Below are positions 13,501 through 25,500 of a DNA stretch of 64,000 nucleotides, in pieces. A model generated the notes under the pieces. It was not told the DNA's origin. It searched no databases and worked only from the letters and a program-made list of their open reading frames with translations. The translations under genes were made by a program, and so were the position numbers. Origin of the DNA: Ehretia macrophylla. Taxonomy: Eukaryota; Streptophyta; Magnoliopsida; Boraginales; Ehretiaceae. Within the stretch, counting starts at the first letter, position 1. Each line of letters starts with the position of its first letter. The stretch spans positions 19,111,501 through 19,175,500 of the forward strand of contig CM075770.1 of the NCBI GenBank assembly GCA_037974665.1, in the 5' to 3' direction.

Positions 13501-16500
13501 TTGTGAATAGGTAGAGATTGACCACTGCCAACAGAAACTGAATCTGAGCCATGGTAGGGATAAGAGAGGTGAAGTTGACTGAGATCATTAGTCACATGGG
13601 TGTTGGCTCCTGAATCTAAGTACCAATAGGGTGTAGGAGGGGTAACAGAGCCTATTTGAGCATTGAAGGCCTGTTTGTTAGATGGAGGAGAAGGATATTT
13701 AGTATAATCATTTCTGTGCCAACATTCTAGAGCACTGTGGTTAGGTTTACCATAGATTTGGCAGTGAACCTTGGTAAGGGGAGTAGGGGCAGATTGTGAA
13801 GGAGTAGAGTAAGACATAGGAGAAAATGGTTGGGTGGGAAGTGGACCTAGAATACCTTTACCCTGACTTCTGTGTCCTTGGCCCCCCTTACCCCCTCTGT
13901 TACTATTTCCTTTGCCTCTGCCTTTAGATTGGAAGTAAGGTGCAGTGTTAGTGTGGCTGTATAAGGCAGTGTGTAGGTCTAAAGGTAGTGATAGTTGTTG
14001 TGGTGCAGGTTTCTTTTTCTGTTGATGAAGTTCCTCAGATATGAGGAGACTACTAAGTTCCTGCATTGTTATAGCAAAAGGCCTAGTTCTAATAGAAGTT
14101 CTGAAAGACTCGTAGTCATAAGGCAAACCTCTAAGGGTGTAGAGTACTAAATCCTCTTTTGGAGTTATTTCTGCTGCAGCTGATAAACTGTCAGACAAAG
14201 ATTTGATCTTGTCTAGGTATGATTGCATAGATTGAGTGCCCTTAGTGATAGTTTGAAGCTCTTCTTTTAACTGATGGATGTGTGACCTACTGAGGGAACT
14301 GAATCTAGAGGACAAAGCAGCCCATATTGAAGCAGCAGTAGGTAAGTGAAGTACTTGGGACAAGACTGAAGGAGTCATGGAGGCATAAAGACATGACTTT
14401 AGTTGTTGATCAAGTAGAAGCCATGAGGTATAGTCTCGATTAGCAACAAAAACACCTTCTGAGTTCTTGACGTGTGGATCAGGTGAGGAATTTAGGCTAG
14501 ACACATGATCGAACAGCTGGTGGCCTTGAAGAGCAACTTGCAATTGGACTTTCCACAAGACATAGTTACTATTGTCAAGTTTGATTGGAATAAGATTGTG
14601 TAAACTCTGTTTGAATCGCTGGAGACTTTGAAGAAGATCTGTATAGGTAGAAGCAGCCATTGTTGAAGGTGCTGTTGAGTTTGATGTAGTAGTAGCCATA
14701 GCAAATCAAGAGAAAAAACTTCAAGGATAGAGAGAAAAGAATTTTTGAAACCCTAGATGTAGAATGAACTAAAAATTCTGCTCAATCGAAGCTTACGGCT
14801 AGTCTGCCGGGAGGGAAAATTAGTGAATTTGAAGCTATAGCAGCTTTACGGAAGCAGTTTTAATGGCGGATGAAAGAACCAAAACCCTAGGTTGAAGTTC
14901 TTGAGAGAGAAGTGAGATTTCTGGCTGATTGAAGCTACCGGAAGTTGCAGTAATGAAATCTCACCACTCGCAATGAAGAAAACTGCTTGAGATCAAGCTT
15001 GTTTTCAAGAAAAAATGGAGCTTTAATGACGGCTCAGGAGCACCAAGCTCTTGATACCATGAAAGAATAGAGTAGAGAGAGAAAGAGAGAATAGAAATAT
15101 TTCTGTTATTGCTTAAAATGATTGAGGACATATGAGTGATCTATTTATAGGATCACTAGTACATAATATCAGTTAGCTTAACTAACTGAGACAGCTAAGC
15201 ATGAGCTGTTTTCTATAACTAATTAACAGAATAATACACATAAGTACAACTGAACTTAAGCTATCTTATCAAGGAGGATTTACTCCTAAAACAGCATTCA
15301 CCTGCCCTCATCCCAGGACAATCATGAAACCATACAGTCCATTTGCAGCCAGTAATTTGAAATGGCGAAAATACGACTTGTCTTAATGTGAGGCGACTAA
15401 ATAGACCTGGAGGAATATGGAGCTATGCCTAAGTATTGGCTAAGATAAGCTTGCAGAAACTATAAACATTTCAAGCTTAGAACATTACAGTTCAGGTGGC
15501 CCACACTGTACAAGATAAACTCTTGTATGCAGTTGTAGTATAAAACACCATAAAGATGTCATAACATGGCACACTAAAAGGAGCCTGTGATGCTACAGGG
15601 AAGTACAGTAAGAGAAACAAAATTGTAGTACTAGTATATTAGGTAATACCTATTAGGAGACAAGGAACACATGGGAACAATAGGGAGAAGACAAAAGAGG
15701 TACCTTCTTAGGTTGTCTGGCAACCGCCGATGGCTCATCCACTGTTCTACATCACGACGTCTGAGGGACATTTCTAACCTCCTGAAGAGAAATAGTATAG
15801 TTCAGTCAGTCAAGATGTTCAATCTTTTAAGATAAAGTGGAAGGGAAATGCAACTGATTGATTTTACTCATGTGAACAAGGTGCAGAGAAAGGCCTATGC
15901 ATCTCATGGACTACCTAAAGAGCTCAATGGAATGCTCCAATTTAACTGCATTGCAGAGGCATCAGGATCTTTCCTCTGTCAAAGTTCTACTTTTCTCTAG
16001 GGTCAGAGAAGGGGGGAATTGCCCTGTATATGATGATATGCTACTCATTGTAACATAAATGCTTTTATCAATTCGACAAAGATCATTTTTAGTGTTCCCA
16101 CGCCCTTAGGTTTTCAAGTGGCAAGTGGGACATGGAGAGTGTGCTCTTGGGGCAGATGGCTTATGGCTTCAATAAATCTATCATATCAAGAGCATAGACA
16201 TGACCTCCTAGAGCTGAATGCCTATGTCTTCTTCTGTAACAATGAGATTAATCGCACTTCAGAGAAACTACATAACCAAAAATACCGAGATATTTGATCC
16301 ACAAGTAATCAGTATGTACTGAATAGATTGTGAATCAATCGCTGTCCTTTGCATTTACAAAGACTTGAACAATGAAATATTGGCACAGGGGAAACTTCTA
16401 CCTGCGGTCAAGAGACTGGAGAAAGTTCTGCATGTTCCCAATCAACAACGCAAAAAGCAGGAGGCCCAGTCCAATTATTCCCATAGTGAAGAGAACTTCC

Positions 16501-19500
16501 CACACAAAATAACTTGGAACTTGATTCCCCGCTAATGTACTAATTTGCTTCATGAAATGCCACAGAAGATGGTGTCAGGAGTTGAGTATCATCAACATAA
16601 AGGGTAAAACGACTTAGCATATTCACTTCATTAATTTGTTATAAACACAAATTGTTCTATCCAATTACCAAGTGATACATAAAATTATTGAAAAAAGAAC
16701 ATGCAGAAACTAAAACTGCCACATTTATTACTCATTCAGGAAACTGTACGACTATCTCAAGCAGAAATTAATAGTTTGTAGAATGTTGTTTCTCCTACTA
16801 CCCCGCTAAAGGCTCTTTTCCCTAATCTCTTTTCTTTGGCTCAAGAGAAACATGTTACTATTAGCTCATGTGTGCATGGGGTGGATGGTAATTTTGGGCG
16901 GGATGTGACTTTTATTAGGGAGGCTAATGATTGGGAGGTGGAGGAGTTTGTTAATTTCTTTGGATGCTTGAATAATTGTTCTCTTAGTCAAGAAAGGGAG
17001 GATAAAATGAGATGAAATTTGGTTAAAAAGGGGACCATTCCTGGTAAAATCTTTCTATAAAACTCTTGTTGGTGATATTAAACCTAACATATCTGAGACT
17101 TTCCCATGGAAGGATATTTGGAAGTCTTGTGCTCCAACAATAGTAGCATTCTTTGCTTGGGAGGCGGCTTGGGGAAGGATTCTTACATTGGACAATCTCC
17201 AAAAAAGAGGACAAATTGTGGTCAATAGATGTTTTCTATGTAAACATGATATGGAGTTAGTGGAACATCTACTTGTTAAATGTACTTGGGCAAGAAGCCT
17301 TTGGGAGAAGGCCTTTCATATCACGGGGTTCAGTGGGTTGCTTCTAAGTCTTTACATGAAGAAGTTAGAACTTGGAGTGGGATCCTATCATCCAAGCACA
17401 AGAAAAAAGTTGTTCGAACTATCCCTGTTATCATCATTTGGACTTAATGGAAGGAACGAAACCAAAGAGCCCTTGAAGGGGATGAGTCGATTCTTGTGTC
17501 CTTAAAAAACCATTGTACTTATTATGTTTTTGGACTAAAGGGTCTTGTAATGTCGATATAGATATTATTCAAGAATATATAGATACTTTATGGTGCAGAT
17601 GTAAATAGCTTTTGAGCTGCACCCCCTTGGTGCTATTAATAAATTTTGTTCACTTCTCGAAAAAAAGAAGAAAAAAAATAGTTTGTAGAATGCTTCAGAG
17701 AAGATTATCTCAACAGATTTGGTACACGTACAGAAATCTTTAAAAGGTTGCACTGTTTCACAGGTTGTAAATACGTGCAAGTAAATGATAATAGATAATG
17801 TCATTAGTCCCACTATCCCAATAACAGTTTATCTTTGGACTTTCAACTCTCTATGAAAACATCATCAAGTGTAATTAACGTGCAACTTAATATCCATTAG
17901 TTTCCAAACTATCATAATCAGTGGAATTTTAAATGCATAGCGAAGTTTCTAACTCCAATTAATTGAGGGCAGTTCAGGAAACATGAGTAGTTATACTCCC
18001 ATTAACTGTTCAAAGGGGACATGTATGGACATCCCAAAATCAAGTCATCAAAAGTCAAAAGAAAACTTTTGGAAACATGACTGGTTAACTCAAACAATTT
18101 TGGACCATCTTAATCTTTCCTGAGAATTATTCTAGCATTCAAGATGTCTTTTAACACCTACTATTTTTACTTTGCTTCAAGTAACTGATACAGGTATCCG
18201 TAAAACTAAGCCACACTCACTTACTTAGCATTCAAGATATGTTTATGGTTCTTCACTAGAATGGTTGTTTCTATACATAATTGTCCCAAGACCACGAATT
18301 AAGGTCGGCATTGAAAATAAAGACTGATCAGCATGCTTCAGATAATGCAAGGGAACATGACAATTCTAGGATCCGATCAGAAGGATTAGGGAAATAAGGA
18401 ATGCTGAGTGATAAGATGAGCTTGAGAAATTATAGGTTGCTACTTAGAGCATACAGACAGTCTGCAAATAATTTTAGGATCATATGTTCAACTTATCAAA
18501 GAACAATTTTCAGGAGCTAAACTGGTTGTTCCTTTTTACAGTCAATTTGCATCTTCAATAGTCCCACTGGTTACAACATATAAAGATACTAGGGAAGCAA
18601 TCAATGCATGAAAAGAAAACTGAGAGAAGATGTCATCACTATGGCCACTCTAGACCATTCACAACCATAAATTATTTAACAGTATTACATAACTTCAAAA
18701 GAACAACAAAAGAAAACTGCAGCACCTCAAACACATAAGAAAATAAGTAAAATCCATGACTTTTGAAGCATGATATAACATTTCATAGAGACAACACTTT
18801 CTTTTTCGCTATTGAGGTCTAAAGAATTTACGCTAATAGTAAGGTCTCACACCAACTCCGCCTATGCCAGGGGTTTTATCCTTGGTATTGCCCGTCTCAA
18901 GCCCGTATGAAGAGGGGTACCTTAAGTGTTAATAACCAGCGTAAACTCTGTAAGGTTCTACTTATGGATATGAGAAATCCTTATGAGGCATCCACAAATC
19001 TATATAGCCAACCCATCTAATGAGATAAGACTTTTCTGGTTTGGTTTATTAAGGTCTCACACCACCTCGATAACAAAACATACATAGAGCAGATGGCGCA
19101 GAACCCTGTTTGTACAGAAAGGTGTGTCAAGTTATAAGGTTCCAATGTGGACTAGAAGAAGATAAAGAAAAATCTTCTCATCGCCAAGCAACATTCTTAT
19201 AAGATCACAGAAAGATCACTTAATGTCTTATATAACCCTTGCACTTGAATTTTAAAATTCGAAACATGTTACTCTAGATGGGAATAAAGGAAGAGCACAA
19301 GAATACCTGGAACCCCCAAAACAATGAGTATATATATCTTGTCGTTATGCTATGCTCATTGGTAAGGTTGACAGCTTGTATATAGATTCCATAGGGAAAA
19401 CCATCTTCTTGGAAACAAGAACTAGCATTCTCATTATTCTTCCACCGAGTCCAATTTGGGTCCCCTATGAAATTTTGAGAATCAGTTCCATGCCCACAAT

Positions 19501-22500
19501 CAATAAACTTCATACATCTTCCAATGTTAGAATCACGACAGGCATCTCGAAGACATTGGTTCACCCTCTTGAGAAAACAAATGAAAGGAGAGTCAATAAG
19601 ACCACCAAATATTTGCTATGAACCAACATATCTTTTTTTTTTTTTTTTTTGTAATGGTAAAAAAATAGAAGGATACAAGTAGAGAAGGAAAAGAGATAAC
19701 TCCATTTCTTGGGGCCAGAGCAATTGCACAAGAATTGAGCTTAAATGTCACTTAAAAGTTCCATCTTGCTAACCAATTTTTGTTTTCACATTTGTCAATT
19801 CTCATACAGTTTATTTTAGTAGCACCCTTCACATCTATCAGGGGCCTGTGTCACATGGACTCAGGTACGAGTATCGTCTGCAGGTGCATCTTTAAGCTTC
19901 AATTTGCCTGTCCCTTTGAGTTGACGATATGTGGATCTGGCTAAGAATTGTCCAGAAATGCAGGCACATGCTTTGCATGGTAAATCCCATTTTATATTTT
20001 GCATAATATTGTTTCTCCATTACTTCTAACTAAGTTCAGATTATGACTATAAACTTCCTCAAGAAATTGATGAAGAATAAGGAATCTTCCTTTGGGACAT
20101 TATTTAGGTAAAGAGGTTAGTTCCTACAATATGAATAAAAATCCGTACTCCAGGTTACACAAAAGGGTCCATAAACATAGCCAGTGGCTGTAGAATTACT
20201 TTTAATTGCACAACTTGGTTACGAAGAATATGGGTTAAATAAACTTATCTTTTTTTCTAGTACTAGATATCACCGAAAGAATTCGGAACCAAAATGTGCA
20301 ACTTATAATCTCAATTGTGACAACGCAGTTAATATTCAGAAGTCAAAGACCATCAAATATTCTAAAAAAAAATTTATTAAGCAAAAGAATAACCCTTCTG
20401 CACTAGCCATAAGGGATGAAATGATAATCCAATGAATGATCAATAAATCTCATTTGCAGGGTCATAAACCTTGTTAGAAGAGGAACAAAAGCAGTGTCAT
20501 GAGTTCAGCCAAAGAACATAAACATAAAATGTGGCATGCTATATTGGAGTTCAGGTTGACAAGCCAAGCCACTTAAGAACCCTCATAAACCTCTAGGGCC
20601 CTTAATCTTTACCAGCACAAAGTCAAAAGAAAACTCAAATTGTTATCCACCTGTAATCCAAAGAGATACCAGCATGAGCCCACCACATGACCAGATAACA
20701 CAAAAGTGAGAAGATTCATGACGAAATTTGCCCATGCTGACTCAAATATGAAGCCACTTGGAGACTGACCAGCAAGCAAGGGCAGAAACCTGTACAGCCT
20801 GGGTATGTATTGGACAAGAATTGCTGCTCGCAGAAGATTTTTTGCACAATTTGCCCCAGATAATCCCATAGACATAGGTACAATCAGCAATATTATGATC
20901 TGCATGGACAAATAACACAAAGTCAGTGCTAACACATAAAATGGGTTCATCCAGAAATTAAGGGTAATTCACAAAAGAATAAACTAAAATGATCCAACCT
21001 ACACAAAATGCAGACACGCATCTGACCTGCTAACCTAAAACCAAATAACAACTGAAAACAATGTTCAGGATAGACAGGACAAAGTTGTGCTCTTGGTAGT
21101 CCATAAGATACATATTCCTGTCAATTACATTGCATTTGGCAGGTCCATGACATGCAAAATTAAGTGTTAAAGAGTCGAAGCAAGCACCGAGGTAATGGTT
21201 TTTTACAATCAATACTGACAAGTAGGTTTGTAATTGCTCCAGCCCTTCAATGTCTTTTGTGATCTTGAATTCATGGAAGGAGACAATTTTACCATGCACA
21301 TAAGAAGAAAGAAGGCGTTCCCCGTTTTATTAAGTTTTTTCATTTCCTCCATTGGAGGAGCATGGATGGGGGAACATTACCTGAGGTAGTGGCAACACAA
21401 TAAAGAAGTCAATGATAAAGTATCCAGAAAGATAGTGGAGAGCTATTTTTCTTGGATGGTCCACTAAATCTCCAGCTCCCACTACTCTAGATCCAGGATC
21501 CACATAAGCCAGCCTGAACTGCAAACAAAGAATCACTTATATAATTAAGCCATTACTAAACACACATAGGAAGTAACAATTCAAATTTGAAGAAATTCAG
21601 AAGGAGAATTAGTGGGATTATAACTGGATGAAGTTTTTAATTGGATAGGGGCTCAAATTGTTGAAAGTATAATTAAGGGAATACGAAACTTTTAAAATCA
21701 ATTAGAGGAAACTGTAACGTCAGAAAGACAGAACTGTATTACATAATAAGGCCGAACATTCTAGTACTTTCTGTCTTATTAAAGAGTACATTTTCTATCT
21801 TAGTGAGTAGTAAATTCTCGTCTTATTAACCGGTACATTTTCTCTTATTGAGTACTACATTTTTGTCTTATTGATAGTACATTTAATTCTGAAAGTTCAG
21901 CATTCTCTCCATTATAATTTGAAAAATAAGGGTCCACAATTCATATAAACGACTCTTCAAGTTCCCATTGCCTTAATTTTCTCAAATTCAAATATCCACA
22001 CTCCCAGTAAAGGAAGATTTCTAATGGATTCACCGTAATTGTTGAATATATCTAATGATAGTTTGGAAATTTTAGGAGACAACCAGTAGAGGCACCTGTT
22101 AAAAAGTATGAAGGTATGGAATTATGGAGGTTGTACATCATTAAAGGGGTAGAGGGACCTAAGAAGGGTTGGATGGAGCACTTAACATCATCTTGCATGC
22201 ATGGAGCTGAGAGAGAAGATGGCTCTTAACAGAAATGAATGGCATCATCAAATCGATATAGCAGACTCCTCTTGGTGGGATTAAGGTAAGTGTGTTGTTT
22301 TGGATTGAGTATATCCAATAGATCAATCAGTATATCCTCCATTAACATGGTATCTTTAACCGCGGTCTTATAGTACTTCTATGAGAGAGTTTATATCCCA
22401 TTGTATGTGTTAGAATATGCACTTATCCCACATAGAAAAATCATAAATTCCTAGGCACCTTATAAGATCATGAGGTACTCCACTTAACACCAATTGGTCT

Positions 22501-25500
22501 TAGGATGGAAACCCATGATTCTTAACATGGTATCAAAGTTGGGCCCTTGGTATAGTTTTATTCATCCATGTGTGACCCATCTCAAATCAGGTCCACGTGT
22601 GTTCAATCTTTCGCGTGTGTCATGTTCCACACATCTTCAATCTTCTATATTTGTTCAATCTTCCTTGTGTGACCCATCTCAAATCAAGTCACACATGTAT
22701 TCAATCTTTCATGTGTGATCATCTTAAATCAGGTCACACGTGATGAAGTATTAGAATATATACTTATCTCACATCGAAAAAACATAAATTCTTAAACCAC
22801 CTTATAAAATCCTGAGCTACTCCACCTGGCACCAATTGGTTTTAGGATGGACGGAACCCCATAATTCTTAGCATGGTATCAGAGCCCAGGTACCAAAAGG
22901 TTCTGGGTTCAAAACTTACCGCTACTTATTTAAAACCATTAAAAACTGTCCACGTGCAAAGCTCAAAATTTTACTCCGCCTGCACTTGTGGGAGCGTGTT
23001 GAAGATAATAATTAATATAATAACCCCCCTCTAATAGTTTAAGCTTTTAGATGCAGTGGTCACTTAACATGGTATCCCAATTAGGCCCATGGTCTAGTCT
23101 TATTCATCTTCTGCGTGTGTCATCTTCCACCCGTGTTCATCCACGTGTGACCTTTCTCAAATTATGTCAAACATGCGTTCAATCTTCTTCCACGTGTGTT
23201 ATTTTCTAAAAGTGTCCAATGTGTAACCCATCTCAAAATCAAGCCACACTCGTGTTCATGTGTGACCCATCCATCTCAAAATCAGATCACACTTGTATTC
23301 AATCCTTCACGTGTATCTCACGTGCGTTCAATTTTCCATGTGTGTTTAATCTACCACGTGTGACCCCTCTCAAATTAGGTCACACGTGAAGGGGGAATGT
23401 CAGAATATACACTTGTCCCACATCAAAAAATCATAAATTCCTAAACCACCTTATAAGATCCTGGGCTACTCCATTTAACACCAATTAGTTTTAGGATGGA
23501 AACCTATGATTCTTAACAATATGTATAAATTCTATTTTAATTATTAGAGAATAACTTCACTAGAAACGCTATCCAAGCTAGACAAAAGACTACATATGAA
23601 ACAAATAAACATCATAGACTTCAAAAATCTGGTAGGGAGTTGAAGTGATTTAACATTTCTATCTTATACAACAAATTAATGGAAGTAAGTTGTACCATTT
23701 ATATTTTATTGATGCCCAACAGAGTCTCTACCTCTACACCTCACACAACAATCAATGTCTTAGTCCAAAAGAAAGCAAAACCCTTTCATTGTGATCTAAA
23801 TTTGTATCACCATTTTAAAGCCAAGTTTAATCAACTTAACCAAGAAAACAATTTCTCCCCATGTCTGACTCATCTTGGGCATTATATAAGATTCAAATAG
23901 ACATCATGAAGTACTACTGACATAAGTGCCCATTGATAAAGTATCCATGTAACACTGCAGTGAATTCTCTAGTGTAAGCATTACAGAGATAGGCTAGCCC
24001 TAGTTAGTTAGGTCTAAAGTCCAACTGAATCAGTTCTGAGATATTTTCTCAGAGTTGACTCAGTTGGTTAGTTAATTGACAGCGGTATTACAGCTGTAAT
24101 TAGGCATGTGCTCAATATGCCAGACTGCTCTTGTATCTTTATAATAGCAGTCATGTAATGCAATTCATTATTGAGAAATAATACTCAATTTTCTTCAAAA
24201 TTCTCTTTTACTTTATCTCTCTAGTTTTTTTCATGGTATCTAGAGCAGGAAGCTCCTGCCTGTGACCATTGAAGGAGCCAGGTTCTTTGGAAAACAAGCT
24301 TCAACATCTCAGAACTGACTCAGTTGGTTAGTTAGTTAGATTAATAGTTGTTTACAACAGTAATTAGGCATGTGCTGTCAAACTGCTCTTGTATCTCTAT
24401 AAATAGCAGTCATGTAAAACAATACATCAATGAGAAATATACTGAATTTTCTTCAAACTTCTCTCTCTAGTTTTCTTCATGGTATCCGAGCAGAAGCTCC
24501 TGCTTGTGACCATTAAAGCAGCCATTCTTTTTTGGAAAACAAGCTTCAACAAAGCAGTTTTCCATAGTTTCAGAGCTGCAACTCCATTAAAGCTCCACTC
24601 TGAAGCTTTGCGACCTCAAAATCAGGCCTTCTCACTATTGCGACAAGTTAGTGTTTTAACTCCAGCTCTTCTCCTGCTTCAATTCTCTCTTTTCCACCAC
24701 CGCTTTGCAACTCTCTTCCCAAAGACAATTCAAAAGCTGTGCATCACTCTGTTTCAACATTCTGGTCCTTTGTAGCTGCTTTTTTCAAGCTTTCTCTCCC
24801 AACATTCATGGCACTACCTTCAGATCAAGCTCTTCCTTTTGGTCTCAAACTACTCATTCAGAATTTGAACTCACTTGTCCAGATTCAACTTGATAATTCC
24901 AACTACTTAGTCTGAAGAGCTCAGCTTCAAGCGTTTTTCAGGCTAACCAACTCCTAGATCATATTACTAGAGCTAATCCATGTCCTCCTAAGCAGATCAC
25001 AGCCAATAATGGTACCATTACTCCCAATCCTGCCTACTCCAGATGGATTACTATTGATCAGCACTTGAAGACCTGTCTGTTTGCCTCTATCACATCCACA
25101 GTCTTACCTCAAGTGCTTCATCCTTCCACTGCTCCTTCTATCTAGCAAACGCTTGTGAAAAGGTTTTAACTCCTTTAGCAGGTCTCATATCTATCAACTC
25201 AAACACAAACTCCACCTACTCAACAAAGGTCATAGGTCAATGCAAAGCTACCTAGATAAGGTTAAAGCTATCAATGATACTCTTACCTCTGTAGCTGTAC
25301 CGTACCAAAAGAAGGTCTTATCCTTTACATACTCAGAGGACTACCAAATGAGTTAGAGCCATTCAAAGCTTCCATCAGGGTTAGGGCTGAGCCTATTAGC
25401 ATCCCTGAACTAAGTAGTCTTCTTTTTGAAGAATTGAACCTTCAATTTCTAAATTCCACCAAACTCACTCCATCTCCCTGTGATTTGCTTACTGCACTCT

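Larger units (their letters stand above)
10131..15271 (-). mobile_element. Full-length Ty1/copia retrotransposon (Copia-1)
   Basis: 5141 bp between perfect 5-bp target duplications AGGAG (10126-10130 and 15272-15276). Two 212-bp LTRs (TGATAAG...TTTCA on the minus strand) differ at four positions (about 98% identical). An initiator-Met tRNA primer site follows the 5' LTR and a polypurine tract precedes the 3' LTR. One long ORF carries gag, protease, integrase, RT and RNase H in copia order. It sits in CNGC intron 9 in the same transcriptional direction as the gene. Confidence 0.96.
22408..23518 (+). mobile_element. TRIM retrotransposon array with three LTRs
   Basis: A non-coding miniature LTR element. 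LTRs lie at about 22408-22527, 22749-22873 and 23398-23518, each beginning near TGTTAGAATAT and ending near ATTCTTAACA. The first two are followed by primer sites TGGTATCAAAG and TGGTATCAGAG, and the third is preceded by GTGAAGGGGGAA. The two internal parts are full of CACGTGTG-type words and have no ORF. Flanks GTATG and ATATG differ by one base, a probable decayed target duplication. In CNGC intron 4. Confidence 0.85.
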
